In this document: positions 1-8,734 of the stretch, piece after piece
Numbering within the stretch: the stretch's first letter is position 1
How the letters are laid out: each line of letters opens with the position of its first letter
Source of the DNA: Streptomyces flavidovirens DSM 40150
Lineage (GTDB): Bacteria; Actinomycetota; Actinomycetes; Streptomycetales; Streptomycetaceae
NCBI RefSeq assembly: GCF_000429085.1
Contig: NZ_AUBE01000005.1
Span: 124,001 to 188,000 of the forward strand
Direction of reading: 5' to 3'
Length of the DNA: 64,000 nt
Made by a program: the position numbers and the translations under genes
Notes under the pieces: model-generated
Told to the model about the DNA's origin: nothing
The model's input: only the letters and a program-made list of their open reading frames with translations
Databases searched by the model: none

Positions 1-1296
1 GGCTCCGTGGAGTGTGGGGGAGCGCGGGTCGTCGAACTCGTAGACGTACGTGGGCGCCTGGGCGGCGATCGTACGCGCCGTGCTCAGCGTGTGGCAGGCG
101 AAGGTAGAGTCGGTCAGGACGGCCGACAGCGCGTCGTACGGGGTGGGGTACGCGCCTACGGGGTAGCGGGCCAGCACCTGCGGGGCCGCCTGTCCGTAGG
201 TGGCGTTGACCCGGTCGGCGTACTGCTGCGCCGTGAGGTGGGGTTCGGTGAGCGCGACGAAGAACCGGCCTTCGGCGCGGGTGCTGCCGATGAGCACGGG
301 CACCTTGTTCCACGAGCCGCCGGCGATGGCCTCGGAGGGCTGCGTGGGGAGCAGGCCGTCACCGTGGGCGGGCCCGGACGTGGGATGCGTACGGGCGGCG
401 GTGATGAGATCGGAAGCGGGCGCCTTGTGGAGGCAGGCGGCTCGGGTGGCCGGGTCGGGGCAGCCCGCCGCGGTGGCGAAGGCACGCGCCTCGTCAGCCG
501 CTTGGGCGGGGTCCGGAGTACGGAGCAGGGTGCACGGCCCGCTTTGCAGGACGGCGCGGGCGAACAGTCCGGCGGCGTGTGGTGAGGTGAGCAGGGCGCA
601 GATGGAGCCGCTGCCGGCGGACTGGCCCCAGAGGGCGATGCGGTCGGAGTCCCCGCCGAACGCCGCGATGTTGCCGCGCGTCCACTTGAGCGCCGCGATC
701 TGGTCCATCAGCCCGTACGATCCGGAGCCGAGTGCGTTGTCGCGGACGAGTTCCGGGGCGGCCAGGTAGCCGAGCTGCCCGAGCCGGTAGTTGATGCTCA
801 CGACCACGCTGCCGGTGAGCTCGGCCATGGTGCGGCCGCCGAACTGGGTTCCCGTGCCCTGGCTGTAGCCGCCGCCGTGGATCCAGAGGAGTACGGGCAG
901 GCGGTCGCCGGGGCGGGTGTGGCGTGGCCGGTACACGTCCAGGTAGAGGCAGTTCTCACTGACGGCATCGGGGTCACGCAGCCCGAAGGGCGAGAACTGC
1001 ACGCACGCGGACGCCTGCCGGGTGGCGTCCCGGATGCCGCTCCAGCGGGCGGCCTGCTGAGGTGGGCGGAACCGGAGATTGCCCAGTGGCGGGGCGGCAT
1101 AGGGGACGCCCAGGAACTCCTCCGCCCGGTCATGGGTTTGTCCGGCGAGCCGGCCCTGGGCGGTGCCGACGAGCGGGCGAGTGGTGGTGGGGGCTGCCTG
1201 GGCCGCAGGAGCGGCTGCGGGCAGTGCCGTGAGCGCTGTCAGCGTGAGCGCCAGAGCCAGGACCGCCGAGGAGACGGTTGAGCGTGACCTCTTCAC
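1..1296 (-). CDS. Secreted type B carboxylesterase, C-terminus beyond window
   Basis: Hydrolyses carboxylic esters, probably outside the cell. The GTG start at 1294-1296 follows a good Shine-Dalgarno (CGGAGGAGAA), and the first 35 or so residues form a Sec-type signal peptide (KRSRS, a hydrophobic Ala/Leu core, then AAPAAQA). Family marks seen are the GVPYAAPPLGNLRF start of the fold, the oxyanion loop WIHGGGYSQG and the nucleophile elbow GQSAG near residue 224, inside the usual GGDSDRIALWGQSAG context. The frame stays open to base 1, so 432 codons are visible and the last part, with the catalytic His helix, is partly missing; the segment TYVYEFDDP near the edge is typical of this family. It lies downstream of the exported surE-like gene on the same strand. 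The natural substrate cannot be read from sequence. Confidence 0.9.
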   Translation of the reverse strand, partial: MKRSRSTVSSAVLALALTLTALTALPAAAPAAQAAPTTTRPLVGTAQGRLAGQTHDRAEEFLGVPYAAPPLGNLRFRPPQQAARWSGIRDATRQASACVQFSPFGLRDPDAVSENCLYLDVYRPRHTRPGDRLPVLLWIHGGGYSQGTGTQFGGRTMAELTGSVVVSINYRLGQLGYLAAPELVRDNALGSGSYGLMDQIAALKWTRGNIAAFGGDSDRIALWGQSAGSGSICALLTSPHAAGLFARAVLQSGPCTLLRTPDPAQAADEARAFATAAGCPDPATRAACLHKAPASDLITAARTHPTSGPAHGDGLLPTQPSEAIAGGSWNKVPVLIGSTRAEGRFFVALTEPHLTAQQYADRVNATYGQAAPQVLARYPVGAYPTPYDALSAVLTDSTFACHTLSTARTIAAQAPTYVYEFDDPRSPTLHGA

Positions 1297-1348
1297 TTCT
1301 CCTCCGAAGGTAGGTCATATGCATGACAGAGTCGTTGGGGGCAGGGGT

Positions 1349-1382
1349 CCCCGTCGTGGCGGCCGAGGCAGCCACGACGGGG
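1349..1382 (-). terminator. Hairpin between surE-like gene and esterase
   Basis: A perfect 12-bp inverted repeat (CCCCGTCGTGGC at 1349-1360, its complement at 1371-1382) with a 10-nt loop lies just after the stop of the SurE-like gene. There is no U-run after it on the minus strand, so it may stop or only attenuate transcription into the esterase, or stabilise the upstream mRNA. Confidence 0.5.
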
Positions 1383-1403
1383 GAGCGGAGAGGCCGTACT
1401 GTC

Positions 1404-2309
1404 CTATGGACGCAGGCCGGAGAGGAGGGTGGCGGTCTTGGCGAAGTCCGCGTTGCCGGTGTTCCAGTTGGGGGAGATCGGTGCGATGGAGACCTTGTCG
1501 GCGCTGATCGCTTCCACATCGCCGCCCTTCTGGGCGGGCGCCTGGACCACGTTGACGTTCACCTTCCAGGTCCCGTCACCGGAGTCGGTGTAATCCGCCT
1601 TGAGGACGGGCTGCGGGTCCTGGGTGGTGACGGAGGCACCTCGGGCTGTCCCCTTGCCATCCGCGCCCACCACCGGGTGATTGACGTTGAGGCCGACGCC
1701 CTCGGGCAGCAGCGGTCCGTTCTTCGCCTTGGTCTGGAGGCGCTCGATGAGCTTGACGATGAAGTCGTTGGTGGGCTTCATGGCGTTGAAGATCGGCTCC
1801 GGGACCGGCACCGTCAGCCCTCCGGTGCTCACGGCGATGGCGGGCACGCCGTGTTCCAGGGCGGCCACGGCGCCGCCGACCGTCCCGGAGTGGGTGGCGA
1901 GAGCGGCGACGTTGGGGCCGAAGTTGGTGCCGGAGACCACCAGGTCCGGGGCGTGGTCGGCGAACACCTCGGACATGCCGAACGAGACGGAGTCGCCCGG
2001 CGTGCCGTCGACGGCCCACACCCGGGGCTCGGGGTGCTTGACCGTGACGGTGGTGCCGCTCATCATCTTCGTCCCGGTGCCGCTCTGGTTGGTGAGCGGG
2101 GCGACGATGGTGACGTTGTGGCCCGCGGCGGTGAGCCGTTGGAAGAGCATGCGGATGCCGGGGGCGTTGTATCCGTCGTCGTTGGTCAGCAGGATGCGCA
2201 GGGCGCCGGTCGGCGCGGCCTGCGGGGCAGCGCTCGCCGGCACCGTACCGGCGAGGGCCGGGGTGCACAGCAGCAGGGCGGCCAGGGGCAGAAGTCGCTT
2301 GCGTCTCAC
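1404..2309 (-). CDS. surE: Exported SurE-family 5'/3'-nucleotidase (survival protein E fold)
   Basis: SurE enzymes are metal-dependent phosphatases that act on nucleoside monophosphates and short polyphosphate. The core shows the diagnostic motifs: ILLTNDDG near residues 40-46 (metal-binding Asp pair), a NQSGTGT loop near residue 75 and VSGTNFGPNV near residue 130. The GTG start at 2307-2309 has an AAGGAG ribosome site seven bases upstream and gives 301 residues. Residues 1-32 (RRKRLLPLAALLLC followed by Ala-rich sequence) are a clear signal peptide, so this copy acts outside the cell, unlike the classic cytosolic SurE. Its position between a transporter and a secreted esterase suggests a scavenging role, for example releasing phosphate or a nucleoside from an external substrate; that part is inference. 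Confidence 0.9.
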   Translation of the reverse strand: MRRKRLLPLAALLLCTPALAGTVPASAAPQAAPTGALRILLTNDDGYNAPGIRMLFQRLTAAGHNVTIVAPLTNQSGTGTKMMSGTTVTVKHPEPRVWAVDGTPGDSVSFGMSEVFADHAPDLVVSGTNFGPNVAALATHSGTVGGAVAALEHGVPAIAVSTGGLTVPVPEPIFNAMKPTNDFIVKLIERLQTKAKNGPLLPEGVGLNVNHPVVGADGKGTARGASVTTQDPQPVLKADYTDSGDGTWKVNVNVVQAPAQKGGDVEAISADKVSIAPISPNWNTGNADFAKTATLLSGLRP

Positions 2310-2350
2310 AGAGTGCTCCTTCGGACAGGAGGAGAGGGGGAGGAAGAAAA

Positions 2351-2386
2351 CCGGCGGGCGCACGACCCCCGGCACGCGCCCGCCGG
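2351..2386 (-). terminator. Intrinsic terminator after MFS pseudogene
   Basis: An 11-bp stem (CCGGCGGGCGC at 2351-2361 with 2376-2386) and 14-nt loop lie just beyond the MFS stop. Read on the minus strand, the hairpin is followed by TTTTCTTCCT (complement of 2341-2350), a proper U-tract. This is the most convincing factor-independent terminator in the window. Confidence 0.75.
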
Positions 2387-2413
2387 GGCTTGTCGCGGGG
2401 CGATGGTGGCTGG

Positions 2414-3690
2414 TCAGCGAACCCCGCGGATCGGGAGAATGGCGAGGGCACCCAGCAGGGAAAGAGCGCCGCCGACGAGGAACAGCGGCGTGTAGCCGCC
2501 GAGCACGGTGACGACGGCCGAGGCGACGAACGGGGCGATGATCTGCGGCCCGGCGTTGGCGATGTTCAGTACGCCCATGTCGCGGGCGGCGTCCTCCGCA
2601 CGGGGCAGGACCAGCGTGACCACCGCCGTGTCCACCGCCATGAAGCACCCGAAGGCCAGGCCGTTGAGCGCGCTGAACACGAGCATGCCGGACCAGGACG
2701 GGCTGATGACAGGCACCGCCATCACGACCCCCGCGAGGGCCGCCGACACGCCGACGAAGACCTTCCGCCGGTCCCAGCGGTCGGACAGCAGGCCTCCGAC
2801 CACCGTGGACACCGCCATCGCGACCATCGACACCGGGGTGAGAATTGCCATCGCCTCGGCCGGTTCCATGCCCGTGGGCAGCGCGATGTGGTCCTCGAGG
2901 ATGTACAGCTGGTAGCCCACCACCGAGAAGTAGCCGAGCACCATCAAGGCCCGTCCGATGAAGGCCCACCGGAAGTCGTGGTGGGCCAGCGCGGACAGGA
3001 AGGCGGCGATCCGCTCGCGCCGCGGGACGGCAGGCCGGGGCTCGCGCCGCGGTATGTCGCGGCAGAAGGTGGTGAGTAGGAGCGCCGCGCCGGCCGCGAC
3101 CGCTCCGAGCACCAGGTAGCCGATCGTCAGCCGGCCCGTGGTCTGGGAGGCGATCATGACGCCGACGGTGCCGCCGATCGGCAGGCCCAGTCCGACGAGC
3201 GCGGAGGCCGTGCCGCGGCGGGCGGCCGGTATCCGGTCGGGTACGACGGCGGTGACGGCGGCCTGGTAGACGTTCATCGTCGCCTGGACCAGGCACCAGC
3301 CGATGCCGACCAGCAGCGCGGTGTGCACACTGCCGAGGAACGCCAGTGCGGCGAAGGAGGCGAGCGCGCCGCCGAGAATCCACGGGTTCCTGCGGCCGGG
3401 GCCCCGGACCTGACGGGCCCCCTGCGGTCCGACAGGGCGCCGGCGATGGGGTTGAACGCGGTGGCGAAGACCGCGCTCACACCGCCCACGATGCCCAGGA
3501 TCGCCACCTTGTTCACCGGGTCGATCATGGCGATCTGGGTCGGCAGCAGCACCGCGCCCACGCCCATGTAGACGGCGAGCATGGATGAGTTGGCCACCAG
3601 GAGCAACAGCATGAGGCCGCGCTGGCGTGGCGGAGGCACCTCTCCGGACGCCTTCGGCTGGATCAGTTCATCAGTGGTCACGTCGACCAC
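2414..3690 (-). pseudogene. MFS transporter interrupted by a single-base frameshift
   Basis: Two adjoining minus-strand frames together make one 12-TM major facilitator of about 425 residues. The N-terminal part (GTG at 3688-3690) runs through the signature GALSDR near residue 90 and then loses sense. The continuation RRNPWILGGALASFAALAF and the remaining helices are in another frame and end at 2414. The frames differ as if one base were missing, and the break lies in or near the CCCCC run at 3418-3422. The conserved SDR-x-GRRNP loop is split exactly there. Either the gene is a recent pseudogene or the run was miscalled by one base. The GTG start has no strong ribosome site. The two halves resemble sugar or drug MFS carriers of actinomycetes, but the substrate is unknown. 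Confidence 0.8.
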
Positions 3691-3739
3691 CGAGCAGTGC
3701 GGGCACGCGGGCCGCGCGGCAGGGGATCAGGGCATACAT
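3671..3739 (-). other. Possible 22-codon leader ORF overlapping the MFS start
   Basis: An ATG at 3737-3739 is preceded by GAGGAG at good spacing, a far better ribosome site than that of the MFS start. It opens a 22-codon frame that stops at 3671, inside the beginning of the MFS frame. It could be a translationally coupled leader peptide, or it could mark a second frame error at the MFS N-terminus. No homology was recognised. Confidence 0.25.
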
Positions 3740-4175
3740 GTCGACTCCTCGACAACGGAGCGGAGCGCTGAGCGGGAGAGATGGAGGAAGCAGCGCCGGA
3801 ATGAACGTCCTTGCACGGCGCCGACCCCGGAACGGAACCAACTGGTTACACGTGTCACTAGGAGGCGCGGTATCGCCTTGTGTAGCACCTTGAAGCCCCT
3901 CGGCGATAGAGGTGAGCGGGCATCGGCCGACTATCCGGATGGCTTGACCGCTCATGACTGCTTACTCGTGTAGCTACCGCTGAGTCGCTCTTGTGTGACC
4001 CCTTGCGTCTGCGCCACTGTGGCTGGAAAGAGTCCTCACTGTGGGTCGCGAGCCGCTGTGTCAGTCGCGTGCTGCCGCGCTGACACGTCGGCGTCGTCGG
4101 CATTTCCCGTTCCGCCTGTACCGCTGTCGCCTCTGTCGCCGACCGCGGCTTCCTGTCGTTCCCGGAAGGTCAGCC
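3740..4175. other. Divergent control region between MFS and PAP2 genes
   Basis: No credible gene was found in this 436-base gap. It holds a close match to the LacI-type palindrome (TTACACGTGTCA, 3846-3857) and a weaker one 116 bases away (TTACTCGTGTAG, 3962-3973). Two sites at that spacing would suit looping by a LacI-family dimer of dimers, though this is only an inference from sequence. Confidence 0.5.
3846..3857. promoter_or_regulatory. LacI-type operator, variant copy
   Basis: TTACACGTGTCA matches 11 of 12 positions of the perfect palindrome TTACACGTGTAA found at 6668 and 12773. It lies about 155 bases upstream of the MFS pseudogene start. Confidence 0.55.
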
Positions 4176-4889
4176 ATGCCCCGTTCGCCAGCCATTCCCC
4201 CGCCCCCGTCCGAGACGGCTGATCGCCGGCCGGTCCCGGCTGCCCCACCGCGCGGGGCACTAATGAGCGGTGCCGTGCTGCTGATCAGCGTTCTTGCGAT
4301 GGGGCTCGGCACGCTCGGCGAGGGGCGGGCGGTGTTCCAGGGCCTCGATGATCAGTGGATGAATCTGATGAGTGAATCTTCGAGTGACGCGGGCACCGGC
4401 CTCGCGCGCGCCCTCGACAGGCTCGGCGGGCCCTTGGGCATGATTGTGCCGCTCATCCTGGCAGGCTGCCTCACTGTCTATGGACGGTGGAGGTCCTCGG
4501 TCTTCGTTCTTGCTGCCTGCGTCATGGGGAACATCGTCGTGGTCCTGCCGCTGAAGTGGCTCGTCGACCGCCCGCGTCCGCCGCAGCCGTGGGTGCTGGT
4601 GAACGACGGCTCTTTCCCGTCCGGCCAGGTCTTCACGGTGACGACCCTCGTGCTGACAGCCGGCGTGGTGCTTTTGCCGACGGTCGCGCGGCGCTGCTGG
4701 TGGGCCCTCGCCGTCGCGCTCGTGATCGCGATGATGTGGAGCCGCACATGGCTGCATGCCCAGTGGCTCAGCGACACCGTGGCGGGCGCCGCCGCTGGAG
4801 TGGGTGTCGTGCTGCTGCTGTGGTCGGCATTCGCTCGCCTCTTGCGGGAGGAAGCGGTGCGGGCGGCGTCCGGCCGCCTGCTGGATTAG
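4176..4889 (+). CDS. PAP2-superfamily membrane protein with both catalytic histidines replaced
   Basis: This is a polytopic membrane protein of the phosphatidic acid phosphatase type 2 fold, normally acting on lipid phosphates or polyprenyl pyrophosphates at the membrane. The three phosphatase motifs can be followed: KWLVDRPRP near residue 130, DGSFPSGQ near residue 150 and SRTWLHAQWLSD near residue 190. The family standards are KxxxxxxRP, PSGH and SRxxxxxHxxxD, so the general acid His and the nucleophile His are both Gln here. The protein may be catalytically dead, or bind rather than cleave phosphates. The ATG at 4176 has GGAAGG six bases upstream and gives 237 residues; a later ATG at 4263 is possible. 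A truncated relative lies at 11231-11487. Confidence 0.85.
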   Translation: MPRSPAIPPPPSETADRRPVPAAPPRGALMSGAVLLISVLAMGLGTLGEGRAVFQGLDDQWMNLMSESSSDAGTGLARALDRLGGPLGMIVPLILAGCLTVYGRWRSSVFVLAACVMGNIVVVLPLKWLVDRPRPPQPWVLVNDGSFPSGQVFTVTTLVLTAGVVLLPTVARRCWWALAVALVIAMMWSRTWLHAQWLSDTVAGAAAGVGVVLLLWSAFARLLREEAVRAASGRLLD

Positions 4890-5061
4890 CACCAGCGCAC
4901 TCAGTCCCCATCTGTTGAATGATTGACGGTCGGAGTTTTTTCGACATAACCTCGCAGGGTTGTGGCGCCGCGGCACACGGTCGCTTCTGTCCGGCGGGCC
5001 CGGACCGCCAGCGATGGCGAGGGCGGCGCGTCTGGTGAAGCGTTGACGAAGGAGGACCATC

Positions 5062-6621
5062 ATGAATGACACGCAAGGCCATGCCCCGCCTGTCGTGCGG
5101 CTGCCGGCCGGCCGCCTGCGGGGCGAAATCGACGGCGGCCTCGCGGTGTTCAAGGGTGTGCCGTACGCCGCGCCCCCAGTGGGGGACCTGCGATGGCGCG
5201 CCGCGCGACCCCACCCCGGCTGGGACGGCACGCGGGACGCGACGGCGTACGGCCCGAGCTCACCGCAGATGTTCATGGAGGGCGGCGACCCCGTTCTGGG
5301 CGGTCATGGATTCCCGCCCTTCGACGATGACTGCCTGACGCTCAACGTGTGGACGCCGGCGGTCGATGACGCCCGCCGGCCCGTCCTGGTCTGGATCCAC
5401 GGCGGCGGTTTCGTCTCGGGTTCCGGCACGCTGCCCATCTACTCGGGCGAGACCTTCGCGCGCGACGGTGACCTGGTGGTCGTCACCCTCAACTACCGTG
5501 TCGGTCCGCTCGGGTACCTCTCCTTCGACGACGACGACGACGAGGACGAGGCGGGAGAAGAGCACCCCGCGAACATCTGGCTCACGGACCAGCTGGCCGC
5601 ACTGCGCTGGGTGCGGGACAACATCGCCCACTTCGGCGGAGACCCGGAGGCCATCACCGTCGCCGGTCAGTCCGGCGGTGCCATGTCCACCGCCGCCCTC
5701 GCCGGGCACCCCGAAGCCCAGACGCTGTTTCGGCGAGCCATCCTCCAAAGCCCGCCCTTCGGTCTGCACATCCCCACCCGCGACGACTACCGCCGCCGGG
5801 TATCCGCCTACCTGGAGTGCGCCGGCGTGAAGACCGTCGACGAACTGCGCCAACTGCCGTGGCCCCAGCTCGTTGAGGCTGCCGGAGGGCTGTTCGCGCA
5901 CACCATGCGCTGGGGGTACTGGCCCACCCCCTTCCTTCCCGTGCGCGACGACGTCACCCTCTTCCGTCACCCCATGGAGGCCCTCCTTCACGGCGCCGCG
6001 GCCGACCTCGACGTCCTCATCGGCTGGACCCGGGAAGAAGCCAATTTCGGCTTCGCCCTGGACCGCGGATACGCCACAGCAACCCGTGAGCAGGTGCTCG
6101 GGAGGATCGCGGAAAGCTTCGGCGAGGGGGCGGCCGCCGACGTGTACGCCGAATACGCCCGCAGCCGCCCCGGAGCCCAGCCGGTGGATGTCCTCATGGA
6201 CCTGATCACGGATGAGCTGTTCCGGATTCCCTGCGTGAAGCTGGCGGAGGGCAGGGCGGCCCTGGGGCGTCCGGTGTGGGCGTATCAGTTCGACTTCCCC
6301 ACTCCGGCGCACGGTGGCAGGCTCGCCGCCGCGCACTGCCTGGAACTCCCCTTCGTCTTCGCCAACTTCGACAAGTGGTCCCACGCTCCCCTTGTCGAAG
6401 GGATCGATCCGGCTGTCGGCGAAGGGCTCGCGAGGACCATGCATCAAGCGTGGATCGCCTTCGCCAGGACCGGGGACCCCAACCATGCCGACATGGCTGC
6501 CTGGGATCCGTACCGCTCCGACACCCGCACCACGATGCGCTTCGACTCCGTCACCCTTCCCGTGGACGACCTGGCAGGGCACGCACGCCGCCTCCATCAG
6601 CGGGCATTGGCACCGAAGTAA
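5062..6621 (+). CDS. Type B carboxylesterase (cytoplasmic)
   Basis: An esterase of the para-nitrobenzyl/carboxylesterase type, 519 residues, a full family length. It has GVPYAAPPVGDLRW near residue 33, oxyanion motif WIHGGGF near residue 112, nucleophile elbow GQSGG near residue 202 (the commoner forms are GESAG or GQSAG), the acidic residue in WTREEANF and the histidine in AAHCLELPFVF near residue 430. No signal peptide is visible, so it works inside the cell, in contrast to the secreted esterase at the left edge. A run of eight acidic residues (DDDDDEDE, near residues 155-162) sits on a surface loop. The start ATG has GAAGGAGG upstream. It is flanked by the PAP2 gene and the GH3 gene on the same strand. 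It could release phenolic acids from esters. Confidence 0.92.
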   Translation: MNDTQGHAPPVVRLPAGRLRGEIDGGLAVFKGVPYAAPPVGDLRWRAARPHPGWDGTRDATAYGPSSPQMFMEGGDPVLGGHGFPPFDDDCLTLNVWTPAVDDARRPVLVWIHGGGFVSGSGTLPIYSGETFARDGDLVVVTLNYRVGPLGYLSFDDDDDEDEAGEEHPANIWLTDQLAALRWVRDNIAHFGGDPEAITVAGQSGGAMSTAALAGHPEAQTLFRRAILQSPPFGLHIPTRDDYRRRVSAYLECAGVKTVDELRQLPWPQLVEAAGGLFAHTMRWGYWPTPFLPVRDDVTLFRHPMEALLHGAAADLDVLIGWTREEANFGFALDRGYATATREQVLGRIAESFGEGAAADVYAEYARSRPGAQPVDVLMDLITDELFRIPCVKLAEGRAALGRPVWAYQFDFPTPAHGGRLAAAHCLELPFVFANFDKWSHAPLVEGIDPAVGEGLARTMHQAWIAFARTGDPNHADMAAWDPYRSDTRTTMRFDSVTLPVDDLAGHARRLHQRALAPK

Positions 6622-6667
6622 TCGGTGTCATCCGTCCCTCCTCAACGCCGCCCTTCCTTTCATTTAG

Positions 6668-6679
6668 TTACACGTGTAA
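6668..6679. promoter_or_regulatory. LacI-type operator, perfect palindrome
   Basis: TTACACGTGTAA is perfectly self-complementary and has the central CG of classic LacI/GalR operators. It lies 114 bases upstream of the GH3 start, in the gap after the esterase. Confidence 0.7.
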
Positions 6680-6793
6680 TCTCCAACCCGGCTGCCGAAT
6701 AGGGGACCGGCGGCCGGGCCGGCCCCGGGCGTCGACCAGCTCGGGACGGGTCCCGCCCGGCACTCGCCACCCCGACGAACGGAAGAGAAGTCC

Positions 6794-8668
6794 ATGGTCC
6801 ACTCTGCGGCGGCCCGGCCGCGTACGCTCACCGCTCCCGACGGCACCGTCTTCCGTGATCTCAACGGCAACGGTGTGATGGAGCCCTATGAGAACCCGTG
6901 TCTGCCGGTCGCAGAGCGCGTCACCGACCTCCTCGGGCGGATGACCCTGGAGGAGAAGGCCGGCCTGCTCTTCCACACGATGATCGCGATCAATTCCGAT
7001 GGGTCGCTGGTGGAGCCGGAGCCAGGAGCACCCGACGACGATCCGATGCGGGCCTCCACCACCACCATGGTGACCGGCAAGCTCATGAGCCACTTCAACC
7101 TCTTCGGTGCCGCAGCCCCGCGCCGGATGGCCGAGTGGAACAACCGTCTCCAGGACCTGGCCGCGACCACGCGGCTGGGCATCCCGGTGACCATCTCCAC
7201 CGACCCCCGCCACGGCTTCGTGGACAACCCCGCCGCGAGCGCGCACACCGAAGGCTTCTCGCTGTGGCCGGAGCCGCCCGGCCTGGCAGCGATCGACGAC
7301 GAGGAACTGGTACGCCGGCACGCCGACATCGTCCGCCGCGAGTACCTCGCCGTCGGCATCCGCGTCGCCCTGCATCCCATGGCGGATCTCGCCACCGAGC
7401 CCCGATGGGCGCGCGTCATGGGCACCTTCGGCTCCGACGCCCACGTGGCCGCCCGCATGATCGGGGCGTACATCCGGGGCCTCCAGGGCGAGACGCTCGG
7501 CCCGAGCAGCGTGGCCGCCATGACCAAGCACTTCCCCGGCGCCGGCCCGCAGCTGAACGGGGACGACGCCCACTTCCCGTACGGGCGGGAACAGGTCTAC
7601 CCCGGCGGCAACTTCGACTACCACCTCATCCCCTTCGAGGCCGCCTTCGCCGCAGGCACGTCGCAGATCATGCCCTACTACGCCATGCCCGTCGGCACCC
7701 CGTACGAAGAGGTGGGCTTCGGCTTCAACAAGGGCGTCATCACCGGCTTGCTCCGCGAGAAGTACGGCTTCGACGGCATCGTCTGCACCGACTGGGGCCT
7801 GGTCACCGACGCCCAGATCTTCGGGGCGCCCTTTCCCGCTCGCGCCTGGGGCGTGGAGCACCTGGACCGGCTCACGCGCGTCGAGCGCATCCTGGACGCC
7901 GGCGCCGACCAGCTCGGCGGGGAGGCCGCGCCCGAACTCGTCGTCGAACTGGTCCGCAGCGGAAGGGTCACCGCCGAACGCATTGATGTCTCCGTGGCGC
8001 GCCTGCTGCGCGAGAAGTTCCTGCTCGGCCTCTTCGACGACCCGTACGTCGACCCGGACGCCGCCGAACAGATCTGCGGCAGCGACGAGTTCGCCGCGGC
8101 GGGCCTCGCCGCCCAGAGCCGCTCGATCACGATAGTCAAGGACCGCCCGAGCGGATCCTCAGCACCACTGCTGCCCCTGGCCGCCGGCCTTCGGATCCAT
8201 GTCCAAGGCGTCGACCGGGAGATCGCCGGGCGCTACGCCACCGTCGTGGACAGCCCGGCAGAGGCCGACGTCGCGCTGATTCGGATCGCCACCCCGTACG
8301 ACCAACGGACCGAGGGCTTCGAGAGCTTCTTCCGCGCGGGCCGGCTCGCCTTCACCGACGAGGAGCTGCGGTCGCTGCTGGAAATCGCCGCGGCCGTGCC
8401 GACGGTCTTCGACATCTTCCTCGACCGCCCTGCGGTCATCCCGGAGATCGCGCGGCGGGCAGCGGCCCTTGTGGCCGACTACGGCGCCTCCGACGCCGCG
8501 CTCCTGGACGTCCTCTTCGGCCGTACGAGGGCCGAGGGGCGTCTCCCGTTCGAGCTCGCCCGCTCGATGGACGCGGTCGCCGCCGGACGCGAGGATGTGC
8601 CGAACGATTCGGGCGACCCGCTCTTTCCGTACGGCCACGGGCTGGATGTGGAGCCGCACACGCCGTGA
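6794..8668 (+). CDS. Glycoside hydrolase family 3 (beta-glucosidase or related)
   Basis: Hydrolyses terminal beta-glycosides with retention. The N-terminal barrel begins with DLNGNGVMEPYENP and the usual RMTLEEKAGLL helix. The conserved KHFPG strand is near residue 245 and the nucleophile aspartate is in IVCTDWG near residue 333. The (alpha/beta)6 domain follows and ends with DVLFGRTRAEGRLPFEL and LFPYGHGL; there is no C-terminal fibronectin domain. Its 624 residues are short to normal for the family. No signal peptide is visible, so the substrate must be imported. The perfect LacI palindrome upstream suggests control by the neighbouring repressor. An aryl glucoside such as a salicylate glycoside would fit the locus, but xylosides or cello-oligosaccharides cannot be excluded. 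Confidence 0.92.
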   Translation: MVHSAAARPRTLTAPDGTVFRDLNGNGVMEPYENPCLPVAERVTDLLGRMTLEEKAGLLFHTMIAINSDGSLVEPEPGAPDDDPMRASTTTMVTGKLMSHFNLFGAAAPRRMAEWNNRLQDLAATTRLGIPVTISTDPRHGFVDNPAASAHTEGFSLWPEPPGLAAIDDEELVRRHADIVRREYLAVGIRVALHPMADLATEPRWARVMGTFGSDAHVAARMIGAYIRGLQGETLGPSSVAAMTKHFPGAGPQLNGDDAHFPYGREQVYPGGNFDYHLIPFEAAFAAGTSQIMPYYAMPVGTPYEEVGFGFNKGVITGLLREKYGFDGIVCTDWGLVTDAQIFGAPFPARAWGVEHLDRLTRVERILDAGADQLGGEAAPELVVELVRSGRVTAERIDVSVARLLREKFLLGLFDDPYVDPDAAEQICGSDEFAAAGLAAQSRSITIVKDRPSGSSAPLLPLAAGLRIHVQGVDREIAGRYATVVDSPAEADVALIRIATPYDQRTEGFESFFRAGRLAFTDEELRSLLEIAAAVPTVFDIFLDRPAVIPEIARRAAALVADYGASDAALLDVLFGRTRAEGRLPFELARSMDAVAAGREDVPNDSGDPLFPYGHGLDVEPHTP

Positions 8669-8679
8669 GCCGACGTGGA

Positions 8680-8718
8680 GGGGCGCCGCCGGTCACGTTT
8701 CGTGTCCGGCGGCGCCCC
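8680..8718. terminator. Bidirectional terminator between GH3 and P450
   Basis: A perfect 13-bp stem (GGGGCGCCGCCGG at 8680-8692 with 8706-8718) is extended by CACG/CGTG around a TTT loop. It separates two convergent genes, so it probably serves both. Confidence 0.7.
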
Positions 8719-8734
8719 CGCTCTTGTGCGGTGG

